Positions 11,817-22,749 of a stretch of DNA of 64,000 nt are shown in pieces. The stretch is from Neoechinorhynchus agilis (lineage: Eukaryota > Acanthocephala). The notes below the pieces were generated by a model. That model ran no database searches. It had not been told where the DNA came from and saw only the letters and a list, made by a program, of their open reading frames with translations. A program made the translations under genes and the position numbers. The stretch is from assembly GCA_051530055.1 (NCBI GenBank), contig CM121341.1:7378001-7442000 (forward strand). The letters run 5' to 3'. Position 1 is the first letter of the stretch; each line of letters begins with the position of its first letter.

Positions 11817-12509
11817 GGAGGATTATTTGGGAATGGTCAGAGGATAAGATTCGAGGTAAGTCGTTTTCGTCATTTTTGTTCCAAATACGATTTGTATTTT
11901 CTGACTTCATGGAACTTTTTTATTACTAAGTTCAATGTCCCAGCTCGCAGCTGGTAGAGGTCGTGTTCATAATGCTGGCATAGTTCCTATCGGTTTCCTC
12001 AACATCGCTAATAAATCATTTATTGTCTCTGGCTTTAAAATGGCAATTTAACAATTTTTTTAAGACGACCCTAACTTCAATTGTTAAGATCGTAGCTTTA
12101 ACAACCCGTTCCAGCATCTGCGACTTTCTTAGTGATATCCATCCATTTAATCTAATTTCGAACTGGTATTATCCGCCGAATTCATACTTTCAGAGTAGAG
12201 AATCGGTCTAAAGTACTCGACCGTGTACTCACCGTTCCTGTGCCAAACGAGAACGGCGGATGGAACACAAAGAAAGCAGTTTAAGATGATTCCAGCCGAT
12301 TGCTATTTTAATAGCGCACAAACTCAAACGAATACAGTCGCAGAAGGAAATTAACCCATTGCTAAATATTACGCTGAACTTTTTGAACATGGTGATTCCG
12401 TTCAAGATAACCGAGTCTGCAAAATTTGGTCTTTTAATTTAATCCAATCGCAAATAACGATTGAACAACTAAACTACGTCGACGAGGGGTTGAAAATCGT
12501 TTTCTCATG

Positions 12510-12570
12510 AGCGCTTTGGATGAATCAACTACATTATTCACGCTTTGGATGAATCAACTACATTATTCGT
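12510..12570. repeat. 29-bp tandem duplication, left arm only
   Basis: The unit CGCTTTGGATGAATCAACTA (continuing ...CATTATTC) occurs twice in a row here and once at the matching right-arm position near 26840-26865. Confidence 0.85.
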
Positions 12571-12704
12571 GCATCAAATAATACTATGCAATGCACAACC
12601 GAAAACATTTCTTTAAAAATATAGCTGTGCCAATTTTAATCTCTTCGTACAATCCGTCACAAAATGCCCTTTTATTTCTTTAGATTAATTCCAGAACACT
12701 CACA

Positions 12705-14458
12705 TTAATCTTCATTTGTTATATCCTGAAGCTCCGATATTTGCTCGTCTTTTGGCTTCCTCCTTATCCTACTAAACGTTTCTCTTGCGCATTGTCGTAG
12801 CCCCTTCATATCAGAAAGTTCAGAAATCGTATGGTATTTTGTCTCAGGTAAATAAATTATCAGTATAGCAACAAAAAGTGCAAATCCTCCAATCGAGAGC
12901 ATAGTTTCTAGTCTTTGAGAAGTCAGTTGATCTTTCAAGAAAGGACTTAAAGCTGTTACTATTCCAGCGACAAAAAAAGCAAACCCAAATAGCGACAAAA
13001 AAAGCAAACCCAAATCCGAATGGTCTGAACTTCGTTGGAAATAGCTCGGAAGTAAAAAGCCAAGCGAAATCAGAACTTGCGGCAGCTGAAAACTTTGCAA
13101 TGTGATTGAAGACATTCAAGGCTGCTTTATTGCCTGAAGGAAGGACAGCAAATATTATGGATATGAGCACAAGAAAAAGATTGATGGAAACACAGAGAGT
13201 TTTTCGTCCGAAGAATTTCATTGCGACGCTACATAAGACAATCTGTGGAATCTCAATAATTGCTGTGATGAAGAAATGGAGGTAGATGTTGGACGAAAAT
13301 GCGGACGCTGATAGAGTAAGTCCGAAATAACCAAAAGTAGCCAATGACATCATGAGACATCCACAAAACAACGAGTATGGAAACACAATTGACGAAAACA
13401 TTGCTCTTAAGTTTTTCTTTATCCGATTTAGCAGCGTTACACGAGTTTGGGTCTCTGAATCATCAGCGATTAGTCCGATATCGTCTTCGAGTGAAAAAAA
13501 CATTTGATCTTGTTGTTTCGTTGAATTCATCTTGTATGCTTCGGTTAATATTTTATTTACATCAGCTTGTCGTTTACGAACAGCTAGCCAAAATAAACTT
13601 TCTCTCATAATCCAATAATAGAGTACAGTTATTGCGACTGGAACATAAACTGTCAAATAAAGATTCCGCCATCCTCTAACAAAATAAGCGACTAAATCCA
13701 AGATATACATTCCTAAACCCCAAATGAAATTGATCATTATACACGGGGTGCCTCGGTATTCAGCTGCAAAGACTTCAGCAGTGAGAATATAAGAACAGAG
13801 AATACACAACTGCCAGCAAATTCCAGATAAAAAACGGAATACTATAAATAAATATCAAGATGATTCCGATCAATAAGAAAGATATAATGATTTTAACTGA
13901 TCGGAAGCATCCGATTTAGATGGTATTTGAAAGCGCACAGCCGATTCCGCATATAATATTAAGCCAAGATGCGAGAAGAGCAATGGGTTTCTTACCAAAG
14001 TTGTCGCCAAACATTGATAAAACAATTGCCCCGATTGCTGCTCCTATGAAGAAGGCTGACTGTGGAATATCCTTCAAGTATTCCCGATCGCAGTATAGAT
14101 CAAAGGTGAACACCAGCGATCTGTCATCGGGTAGCGGGTGGAAGTAGCCGTTTGGACAGGGTATTGTTTTATTTGACAGTGAAGTATAATTCTCAAAGAC
14201 TTTACATTTTTCGAATTTTCCATCTGCATTAATTGGAATCGCGTCGCTCATCGACACATTATCAGGAATCCAACATGTATAATCAGCATTATTAGTGAAA
14301 TAATCAATGAACGAAATCATAGAAGCCATTGTATAGAAGGATGAATTGATCAAAAACATCCAAGCCTGCCATAAACTTGTTCTAGTGAAATATAAATTAA
14401 CTGTCGACATCTTCCGCAAGATATCTTCAATGTCCACATTTGGAATTGAATTTGACAT
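12705..14458 (-). pseudogene. SLC22-type organic ion transporter, left-arm copy, frameshifted
   Basis: Same gene as 24972-26700, on the minus strand. N-terminal half (13917-14458) and C-terminal half (12705-13809) are nearly identical to the right arm, including the TA-bounded insert at 13853-13916. It is broken near 12985-13010 by a 25-bp tandem duplication (unit around ATTTGGGTTTGCTTTTTTTG) that shifts the frame inside a late transmembrane helix, leaving the last 136 codons in another frame. A sequencing error is unlikely, as the change is a clean duplication. Translation would give a truncated carrier. Confidence 0.8.
13853..13916. other. 64-bp TA-bounded insert with inverted ends (left arm copy)
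   Basis: Mirror of 25514-25577: the same short element with imperfect inverted ends (ATCGGATGCTTCCGATCA against TGATCGGAATCATCTTGA) interrupts the SLC22 frame at the same codon. Confidence 0.7.
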
Positions 14459-15366
14459 TTCGTTTTCTCCTGTTTTTTCTAGAAATAATTCATGATACAG
14501 GAACAAAGAAGAGTGATGAAATTTAAGCGTTCCTTTTAAAATATTTGAAGTAAATCCCGGAAAACAAAATGCCTACAATTGAGTATTTATTTGATACAGC
14601 GAAAATGGGCGAAACGGTTGTTCGTAAAAGGAACACTTTTTGGGATTTCATGAGCAAAACAAAGTGGCGCTTTTAACATTTTGGACTCATACAAAATGTC
14701 TACCCGCCGAGTTCGCAAAAGCTAAAACGCGAAAATTCAAATTATTGCGCTTTTAATGAAACTCTACTATGCTGGAAAATAATTTTTAAAGATTGAACTG
14801 GTGAATGTCTAATGTTAAAGACATCGAAGGATTGAATCGTGCAAGTATTGAGCCTCAAAATATTGCTGTAGGTGATGATACGTAAGCTCTAGAGCTTGTG
14901 AGATTGAACACATAAAACCGCTAAAAAACAATTTGTTTTCAATTCGTTTGCTTGCAATCAGATTCGATCGTTACTCCAAAATATAAGACGAAAATGCATA
15001 TGTGGGCATTATTAAATTCTAGAAGATATCCTCTAAGACGACTGGAAGCTCTAAGAACATTTAAATAAAAAAATTTAGGCAACTTTTAAATTAAATAAAC
15101 AATATTACGAATGCTGAACTAAGCATTAAGTGGAGAAAGTGCGCTATTTATTAGCAGGATTAAATTGTAGGTATAAATTTTTGCTTTAAATAAAATTCTG
15201 TATTATATTGATAAAACTGCAATATCAAATTAAACAAGTGCGTTCTTACAATGTGAATTCAAAAATTATGTTCAATAACCAATATTTAATCGGTAGCAAA
15301 CAATTAAATCCTTTACGCATTGAACCCAATTTAATATCTTCTTTTTTAATTATACGCCTTCGAAAT

Positions 15367-15459
15367 TTAGAAAACACATTGAAGTGGCTTTAAGGGAGCG
15401 GCGGAACTGAATTCGTAGAAAAGAAAGATGGCGAGAAGAAGACAGATGAGAAGCTTCAT
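15367..15459 (-). CDS. short signal-peptide ORF with a different tail (left arm)
   Basis: A 30-codon frame: the same signal peptide as the secreted-peptide genes (MKLLICLLLAIFLFYE) runs into FSSAAPLKPLQCVF and stops. The complete promoter cassette with its TATAAA box precedes it (15460-15735). It may encode a secreted peptide of about 10-13 residues or be a dead truncated duplicate. The identical mirror copy is at 23967-24059. Confidence 0.45.
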   Translation of the reverse strand: MKLLICLLLAIFLFYEFSSAAPLKPLQCVF

Positions 15460-15735
15460 TCGGATTGAAAGTGAAGCTCGAATGAACTCCATTTATACTC
15501 CTGTTTGTTTTCACGAAAATATTCTATTTTCCCGATACAAAACCGTGATCGAATAGCAACATCAAAATAGATTTCAACTTGAAAACACTCTTTGACTAAA
15601 CTGCTTCGTTGAAAAACGGAGAACACGAGTAAGCAAAAGAGAGTTTTGCAATTGTGGTATATTTGTCCGTGGATGTTTTTCACTCATTGAACTAAAAACA
15701 CCACAGAATGTCATCCTGCCATATAGAAATATTTG
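15460..15735 (-). promoter_or_regulatory. secreted-peptide promoter cassette (copy 2 of 5)
   Basis: Nearly identical to the cassette at 9663-9940, with TATAAA about 38 bp before the ATG at 15459. Here it drives only the 30-codon frame. Confidence 0.6.
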
Positions 15736-16003
15736 CGAATTCAATCCTCATAACGCTAATTTCCATTGAACAAACACCATTTAAGATTGTAAAAGTAAGT
15801 TTATCCCATTATTTTGAGGAACACTTGGGATAAATCAAAGATTTTTGAACATCAAAGCGCTATGCCGATTGGGCTTCTGAGAAGTTTGCACATTTTATTT
15901 CGCCGTTATTTTGCATTTTTTTCCCAAAAAAGGTATATTTGTTAGTTCTGATACAATCACCACCGTCCGCAAAATCTTAGCTTCTCTCCATCCTCAGCTG
16001 TCG

Positions 16004-16678
16004 CTACCACGCCAGCAGCATTGCCTCGTTGTACTGCTGCAAGCGAGATATTTTGTCACTCGTCTCGGTCGTTTCTCTCAATTTCTTCGAGAGATCCTGC
16101 AGAAGAGTGGTGATCGCTCCATACGTCTCTACTCCGAAGAGGACAAAATAGTGGGCTCTTGCTAAATCCCTACATTTTCGTACCTTCTCCTTCCGCTGCA
16201 CCTCCAGCAATTCCTAGAAGTGGGGAATGTTGCTTTCTACGAGGGTGTCCACACCCGTGGCGTCCCAGAGAAGGCATTTGCCCTCCCGCCACGGAAAGAC
16301 CGAAATTCCGTCAGGTCGACGACTGTCCAGTCGACAAATATGGGCGGCTTCCAATATGTTGGGGAAGTTCGCCGTTCTCAACGCCCGAGAAATTACGCTG
16401 TTGATCTCAGAATGGCGTGAGAACCTTCCTCCTGACTTTCGGCAAACGAGACCGTGTCGTCCGAAAGCATCAACCAAAGATCCACATCGACAGCGATGGG
16501 GCGTGCATATCGGGAGACCAAGTGTTAAGGACACTGCAATCCTCGTTATCTCATCAGTGATAAGAGTTCCCACAGATGCCAGAGGAACAGCCCCCAATTC
16601 TCGTGTCGAAACTGCCAACAGTCTAGCTCGGACGACCCCATCGCGAGAACCTGAAAGTAGAGAGCTGTGAGTGAGCAA
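16004..16678 (-). mobile_element. LINE C-terminal fragment (left arm)
   Basis: Frame 16214-16678 carries the conserved C-terminal domain of a widespread non-LTR group: VRARLLAVST, RIAVSLTLGLPICTPHRC, the CG..VDAFGRHGLVCRKSGGR zinc-type motif, RALRTANFPNILEAAHICRL, RRPDGISVFPW and LLWDATGVDTL. Frame 16004-16210 continues with RKCRDLARAHYFVLFGVET and the terminal LQQ.NEAMLLAW. A frame change separates the two. Mirror copy at 22750-23424. Confidence 0.88.
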
Positions 16679-17213
16679 AATAATCGGTTTGATGCGGAAA
16701 GCGGTAAATCATTCTTTTGATTGTCTTTAACGAGTAAAAATTACAGAATATTCGCATCTTTTTTTTAGTAAGGCCAGACGATATATTCTAGTTATGAGTA
16801 GAATAGTTCGTATCACTTCGAGATTGTATGATGATGTGATTATTTATGCATTTAAATCTAGAATGATACCTTGCGACATATGTGACATCAAGTGAACATA
16901 AAGTGGTTTCTTTGAGAATATTCTGATAAAGAATAGAAAAAAGTTGAAATCGCGTCTATTGAATGTGATGGTGGTGCGTAAACGCTTACTTTGTTCACTG
17001 AGCATTTAATTCAGCAATCGGCGAGAAATAAAAAACAAAGAAATCGTATTACGTTTTCCTTGCTCTAAATTGCGCTCTCAATTTTTTTATATTTTAACAC
17101 GATACCATTTTCTTTGGTTGTCACTTTTGAAGACTGCATTTGTACAGCTATATCAACTTACGAAATGTTTGTCGATATGCGAAGTACCGAGGAATGTGAT
17201 TGGAATCATCGGG

Positions 17214-17351
17214 TAGCGGGTGGAAGTAGCCGTTTGGACAGGGTATTGTTTTATTTGACAGTGAAGTATAATTCTCAAAGATTTTACATTTTTCGAATTT
17301 TCCATCTGCATTAATTGGAATCGCGTCGCTCATCGACACATAATCAGGAAC
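17214..17351 (-). pseudogene. SLC22 5' fragment at inner end of left arm
   Basis: Minus strand encodes the first extracellular loop only (SMSDAIPINADGKFEK, NYTSLSNKTIPCPNGYFHPL), then joins unrelated DNA at 17213 just as the right-arm copy does at 22214-22215. The arm homology stops at 17351 inside this fragment. Confidence 0.85.
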
Positions 17352-17800
17352 TGATGATGAACCCGACGAGGTTCGCAGAACGTCTTTAATAAATAATCAT
17401 TTACGAATGTTTGTTTTTGTTGACAACATAATAAGAAATTGGTATACGTTTGGTGAACATAATCCCGGTCATAATATATTTGATTTATTTTAAACATTTC
17501 GCGAGGTAACCTCATCAGTCATTGCTGTTGAAAAAACTTACAAGCAATGACTGATGAAGCGAGGTTACCTCCAACGAAATATTTCAAAAAAATCAAATAG
17601 GTTATGACCGGCGGGTTATGTTCACCAAAAAAATTACATTGATTAACCCGATTGAATTTTCTCTGTCGATGATAATAAGAAATTGGTATACACTTTAAAA
17701 GAAATATAAAGAGGATTTATACGCTTTTGGTGAACATAATCCTGCTCATAATATATTTGATTTATTTGAAACATTTCGCGAGGTTTTTTCGTTAAGGTTT
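17352..17800. repeat. fold-back repeat cluster in palindrome spacer
   Basis: Starts with CTGATGATGAACCCGACGAG. From about 17452 to 17640 the strand folds: GGTGAACATAATCCCGGTCA and GCGAGGTAACCTCATCAGTC return as GACTGATGAAGCGAGGTTAC and TGACCGGCGGGTTATGTTCA. The loop holds ACTTACAAGCAAT (17536-17548). A third half-copy (GGTGAACATAATCCTGCTCA) lies at 17735-17790. Confidence 0.8.
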
Positions 17801-18019
17801 TATGCTGGAGTGCGCGGGATCGCCAAACCCGAAGTTCGAGAATGAGTATTGTTATCGGGTGGCAAAAAATTACCGGTAATAATTGAATTGGCGACCTCTC
17901 TCGGGTGTCGACAAGTGACCAAAATAACACTTTATAAGAAATCGATAAAATCATTGAAAGGTTGGGTTTTTTTCATGCTCACGAACACAAGAACAATGGA
18001 CATACACGTCCGGATCTCA

Positions 18020-18664
18020 TTAGTATGGATAATAGAATGCCCACCTACTTCTCCGGGGGAATCGACCGCCTCTAAAATAAGTGGCAAATCGAGATCCACC
18101 CCCGAACCGTCTTCTACTTCGACCTGAAGATCTTCCAGGCATATTAGTTCTCTTTTGAAATATCTTTAAATTTCTTTCTTTGAACAAGGAATCGGTGAGA
18201 GCTATTGCACTGGTAACTGATTCCACTTGAGCGAACTCAACGTATGCGTATCCTTTTGGTGTACCCGAAAATCGATCACACATGATTGTAACCCGGGTAA
18301 TGCTCCCACAATCCTTGAAAAAATCTTCGAGTTCATCGGCTGTCGTAGAATAGTCAACATTGCCAACGTATATTGACCTACGATCGGCCTCCTCCTTCTC
18401 GGCTTGGGTCGGATACTGTGGAACAGACTCCATCTCACGAATCGGACCACTTGTACCCTGGCTAGATTCCTCAACGCCAACATTACTACTGGTATCGGCG
18501 GTTCTCACTTCTCGTTCAATCTGTGCGAACCGTTCCCTCACCCGTTCCACGTCCAGGGCAGATACACGATTCTGCTCCATTGCAGGATCATCCACCATCA
18601 TCGGAGATTCTAGTCCACCTAAAGATTCCATTCGCGCTGCTGCTGCATCGTCAGTAGTCGACAT
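18020..18664 (-). CDS. PABPN1: PABPN1-like nuclear poly(A)-binding protein, intronless
   Basis: 214 residues, single exon. Order: acidic N-terminus; a short helical stretch (RVRERFAQIEREV, about 41-53) where PABPN1 has its coiled coil; an RRM at about 97-172 with RNP2 IYVGNV (98-103) and RNP1 KGYAYVEF (137-144); then the PABPN1-specific linker LKIFQKRTNMPG (about 166-177) and an Arg/Gly-rich, aromatic tail. PABPN1 binds poly(A) tails in the nucleus and stimulates poly(A) polymerase. The missing introns, in a genome where other genes have several, suggest a retrocopy. The frame is intact. It is the only full gene in the spacer without a copy in either arm. Orthologue versus retro-paralogue is undecided. 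Confidence 0.88.
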   Translation of the reverse strand: MSTTDDAAAARMESLGGLESPMMVDDPAMEQNRVSALDVERVRERFAQIEREVRTADTSSNVGVEESSQGTSGPIREMESVPQYPTQAEKEEADRRSIYVGNVDYSTTADELEDFFKDCGSITRVTIMCDRFSGTPKGYAYVEFAQVESVTSAIALTDSLFKERNLKIFQKRTNMPGRSSGRSRRRFGGGSRFATYFRGGRFPRRSRWAFYYPY

Positions 18665-18759
18665 CGCTCTACCTCTTCTTCTATCGTGTCGAGCGCGCCG
18701 TGTGTACGAAAGCGTTTTCTCAACATTCTTCCGTGTCTCGCAAATACACTCAAAAAAAG

Positions 18760-19265
18760 AGATGACGAAAAAGTTTGACGTAATCGAAATAACAGACGTA
18801 AGAGATTTCTACAACAATCATAGACGCTACCTGAATTTCTCTAAATGCTTCGAGGTGATCCCCTCAATCTACTACAAACCCACATCATCCTCTGAACTTC
18901 TGAACAAAATCCTTCGAGTAACCACCCACTCAGAATTCTGGGTATCCAATTTTAATCAAACTTGAAATGGGACTCGCACATCACTCCCTCCCTGAAACTC
19001 AACACCTTTAAAATTTATCTCCTCTAATGCCTCCAACATTTAGGAATCACTTCACCCGTACTTCTGCTCTATTTTGCCATCTCTCACCTACGGTTACTCC
19101 GTCTTTTGCAACCTTTCCAAATCGCTAATACGTCATCTTGAAATTCTTCATAAAATAGCGTCTAAAATTTGCACAGCTGGCTTTCCGCTTTCACTGAACG
19201 CTTTGATACAATTTTCATAAAACAAACAAAACGCCTATCACCCCTTATCGAAAGGCGACGGCCTT
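18760..19265 (+). mobile_element. LINE fragment
   Basis: Contains frame remnants ending in a region (SHLRLLRLLQ-like; AAAATTTGCACAGCTGGCTT) that recurs at 20860-21020. The part from about 19060 is the thumb/3' region of the same jockey-like LINE group as 27560-28850. Stops throughout. Confidence 0.6.
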
Positions 19266-19642
19266 GGAAAACCTGACAGTAATCGTTAAAACCGCTGCCT
19301 CCTATTGAAATAAATACAACTCATCCTATCCATTTCCATTCGCTGTCTGCAAAATATATTTTTGACTAAATTCCCAAAAAGTGAGTTTCATTAAAGTATC
19401 TTAACCTTGAGTGTCATAAAAGGTTATTGGAAGCAACATCATGGATACTGACGATTTAATGTTCTAAAGTTAAATTTGTATTCCCGTTTCTGTCTTATGT
19501 TTTATTGTTTGAAACATTATTTGTTAAGCATCGACAGCACTGAATCTAACACTCTTAAAATCCTCAAAATATTGGGATAAACTTACTTTTACAATCTCAA
19601 ATGGTGTTTGTTCAACGGAAATTAGCCTTATGAGGCTGAATT

Positions 19643-19919
19643 CGCAAATATTCTATATGGCAGGATGACATTCTGTGGTATTTTTAGTTCAATAAGTGAA
19701 AAACATCCACGGACAAATATACCACAATTGCAAAACTCTCTTTTGCTTACTCGTGTTCTCCGTTTTTCAACGAAGCAGTTTAGTCAAAGAGTGTTTTCAA
19801 GTTGAAATCTATTTTGATGTTGCTATTCGATCACGGTTTTGTATCGGGAAAATAGAATATTTTCGTGAAAACAAACAGGAGTATAAATGGAGTTCATTCG
19901 AGCTTCACTTTCAATCCGA
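19643..19919 (+). promoter_or_regulatory. secreted-peptide promoter cassette (copy 3 of 5)
   Basis: TATAAA at 19882-19887, 38 bp before the ATG at 19920; remainder nearly identical to the other four copies. Confidence 0.65.
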
Positions 19920-20219
19920 ATGAAGCTTCTCATCTGTCTTCTTCTCGCCATCTTTCTTTTCTACGAATTGAGGGCCATCGCTGTTGGTCCGGCGAAGGAA
20001 GTGAGTGCTGTTGAATCTTTAGGGGGATCGGCTAAAACTGAGCCTGGATTGAAATGGTTCAGAGAAGACGAAATCCCAAGGGATCAGCTTGACAAGTTGG
20101 AGAAAGACGACAGAGTGCCAAAGATGGTGCATGATGGAAAACGTTGGTTCTTCGGATTCTGGCCATTCTTTCCATGGGGATTTTTTCCCTTCTTTGGTCC
20201 ATTTGGACCGTGGTGGTAG
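19920..20219 (+). CDS. small secreted peptide with aromatic tail (spacer copy)
   Basis: 99 residues. Signal peptide MKLLICLLLAIFLFYELRAIA, then about 55 mostly acidic residues (AKEVSAVESLGGSAKTE; REDEIPRDQLDKLEKDDRVP), then a tail from about residue 75 with repeated W/F/G/P (FFGFWPFFPWGFFPFFGPFG). Compared with the arm copies it has one extra signal-peptide leucine and lacks the cysteine (KTEPGLKW in place of KTECGLKW), so it has no cysteine after the signal region. The ATG 33 bases upstream is rejected because it sits on the TATA box. No known family; aromatic tails of this kind occur in some structural and antimicrobial peptides, but I do not assign a function. Confidence 0.75.
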   Translation: MKLLICLLLAIFLFYELRAIAVGPAKEVSAVESLGGSAKTEPGLKWFREDEIPRDQLDKLEKDDRVPKMVHDGKRWFFGFWPFFPWGFFPFFGPFGPWW

Positions 20220-20819
20220 GAATAATTCCACCACGGATTAGTCATTTTGGTAATAAATTAACATCTTAGTTGGCAATTAGAAGATTTGTTATGAACGGAA
20301 AAGGCACTTTATTATTGGTATTGGCAAATTCGTTGGGTAATGGATACAAATCACGATCAATCGAAAGCGAGACCAAAGAAATTTTAATGCAACTATCGGA
20401 TTCCACGGAGAATTCGAGCGCGTTCATTTGCGAACGCGGACACTTAGTCTTTTGTTTTATCTTAAAGATCTCAATGGGATTTCGTGGACTCGTTTTATAA
20501 ATATGTTTTCATAATTTACGTGAAATTTCACTTGCATTTCATTTGCGTCCAGTGCTGAAAATAACAATTTAATGCTAAGTCCTTCGGAGTAAATTAAGTC
20601 TTTAAATCATGCGAATTTTTGAAACCGATGAGCTTTGATTGCGAGGAAGACCGAGCGAACAGGAATATTGAAAACAAGACTAAGGGAAAATAACTGTATT
20701 CTAGTAAAATAGGCTCGAAATCACTCATTCGAGAAATGTCTTATATATGATGAACTACACCTCAATCAAAATTCTTATTAAATAATCAAAAAAACAGAGC
20801 TAGAAATTGTGGTGGTTGA

Positions 20820-21235
20820 CGCATGAACCATAATTCCAAAATTTTCTTTTGGTTGCTACTTCAGCTTTATTTTACCCTCATTCACCTACGGCTATCCCGT
20901 CTTTTGCAACCTTCCCCAATCACAAATCGTCGTCTTGAAATTCTTCATAAAATAGCGTCTAAAATTTGCACAGCTGGCTTTCCGCTCTCGCCGAATGCTT
21001 TGATACAATTTTCATAAAACAAACAAAACGCCGATCACCCCTTGAACAACAATTTCTACCACATATCGCCCCTTTTCGCGCGAGAACAACCCTCGTAATC
21101 CTAAGTCGTTTCATCCTCCATCGACCTCACATCTCCCTAAACCCACGCTCCTTTTTCAATGTTGCCCAATTCCTTCGGATATCATAACTTGAAATGAATA
21201 TGAGGAAAGACCAACCTCACAAGCGCTCCTGGTAT
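20820..21235 (+). mobile_element. LINE 3' fragment
   Basis: Resembles 19060-19265 and ends with GAGGAAAGACCAACCTCACAAGCGCTCCTG. Like words end the LINE copies near 28870-28900 and 62240-62290 (GAGGAAATACCAACCTA, AAGCG). Broken frames give IHLRLSRLLQPSPITNRRLE and ILHKIASKIC, typical of the region after the reverse transcriptase. Confidence 0.7.
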
Positions 21236-22214
21236 TCGTAATATTGTTTATTTAATTTAAAAGTTGCCTAAATTTTTTTACTTAAATGTTCTTAGAGCTT
21301 CCAGTCGTCTTAGAGGATATCTTCTAGAATTTAATAATGCCCACGTATGCATTTTCGTCTTATATTTTGGAGTAACGATCGAATCTGATTGCAAGCAAAC
21401 GAATTGAAAAAAAATTGTTTTTTAGCGGTTTTATGTGTTCAATCTCACAAGCTCTAGAGCTTACGTATCATCACCTACAGCAATATTTTGAGGCTCAATA
21501 CTTGCACGATTCAATCCTTCGATGTCTTTAACATTAGACATTCACCGGTTCAATCTCTAAAAATTATTTTCCAGCATAGTAGAGTTTCATTAAAAGCGCA
21601 ATAATTTGAATTTTCGCGTTTTAGCTTTTGCGAACTCGGCGGGTAGACATTTTGTATGAGTCCAAAATGTTAAAAGCGCCACTTTGTTTTGCTCATGAAA
21701 TCCCAAAAAGTGTTCCTTTTACGAACAACCGTTTCGCCCATTTTCGCTGTATCAAATAAATACTCAATTGTAGGCATTTTGTTTTCCGGGATTTACTTCA
21801 AATATTTTAAAAGGAACGCTTAAATTTCATCACTCTTCTTTGTTCCTGTATCATGAATTATTTCTAGAAAAAACAGGAGAAAACGAAATGTCAAATTCAA
21901 TTCCAAATGTGGACATTGAAGATATCTTGCGGAAGATGTCGACAGTTAATTTATATTTCACTAGAACAAGTTTATGGCAGGCTTGGATGTTTTTGATCAA
22001 TTCATCCTTCTCTATAATGGCTTCTATGATTTCGTTCATTTATTATTTCACTAATAATGCTGATTATACATGTTGGATTCCTGATAATGTGTCGATGAGC
22101 GACGCGATTCCAATTAATGCAGATGGAAAATTCGAAAAATGTAAAGTCTTTGAGAATTATACTTCACTGTCAAATAAAACAATACCCTGTCCAAACGGCT
22201 ACTTCCACCCGCTA
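21236..22214 (+). pseudogene. truncated SLC22 gene, 5' part with upstream flank
   Basis: A direct repeat of 24316-25304. From the MSNSIP start at about 21888 it encodes helix 1 and most of the first extracellular loop (to NGYFHPLPDD), then joins unrelated sequence at 22215, adding about 19 foreign codons before a stop at 22280. It ends before the family-defining FDLYCDREYL motif and the other 11 helices, so it is not a carrier. Small differences (SIMASMISFIYYF in place of YTMASMISFIDYF) show some age. Confidence 0.85.
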
Positions 22215-22749
22215 CCCGATGATTCCAATCACATTCCTCGGTACTTCGCATATCGACAAACATTTCGTAAGTTGATATAGCTGTACAAATGCAGTCTTCA
22301 AAAGTGACAACCAAAGAAAATGGTATCGTGTTAAAATATAAAAAAATTGAGAGCGCAATTTAGAGCAAGGAAAACGTAATACGATTTCTTTGTTTTTTAT
22401 TTCTCGCCGATTGCTGAATTAAATGCTCAGTGAACAAAGTAAGCGTTTAAGCGCAACTGTTCATCACATTCAATAGGACGCGATTTCAACTTTTTTCTAT
22501 TCTTTAATCAGAATATTCTCAAAGAAACCACTTTATGTTCACTTGATGTCACATATGTCGCAAGGTATCATTCTCAGATTTAAATGCATAAATAATCACA
22601 TCATCATACAATCTCGAAGTGATACGAACTATTCTACTCATAACTAGAATATATCGTCTGGCCTTACGTGAAAAGATGCGAATATTCTGTAATTTTTACC
22701 GTTAAAGACAATCAAAAGAATGATTTACCGCTTTCCGCATCAAACCGAT

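Larger units (their letters stand above)
7526..17351. repeat. left arm of giant inverted repeat
   Basis: This arm reads as the reverse complement of 22077-31868. Matching pairs: histone-like gene 7780-9009 with 30386-31614, secreted peptide 9354-9662 with 29713-30009, LINE 10526-11816 with 27560-28850, SLC22 12705-14458 with 24972-26700, short cassette 15367-15459 with 23967-24059, LINE C-terminus 16004-16678 with 22750-23424, SLC22 fragment 17214-17351 with 22077-22214. The coordinate sum drifts only from about 39394 (outer) to 39428 (inner). Outer break is at AACCGTGACTATG; inner break lies inside the SLC22 fragment. Confidence 0.95.
19567..20800 (+). repeat. third, partial copy of arm sequence in the spacer
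   Basis: Upstream part (19567-19700) matches right-arm 23610-23750, the flank of the short cassette. Downstream part (19700-20510 and 20710-20800) matches 29470-30390, up to the end of the histone-like gene, with about 200 bp of extra DNA (about 20515-20705). Confidence 0.85.

Noticed and set aside
18360-18965. 201-codon plus-strand frame
   Set aside because: Mostly antisense to the PABPN1-like gene; low-complexity serine-rich translation.
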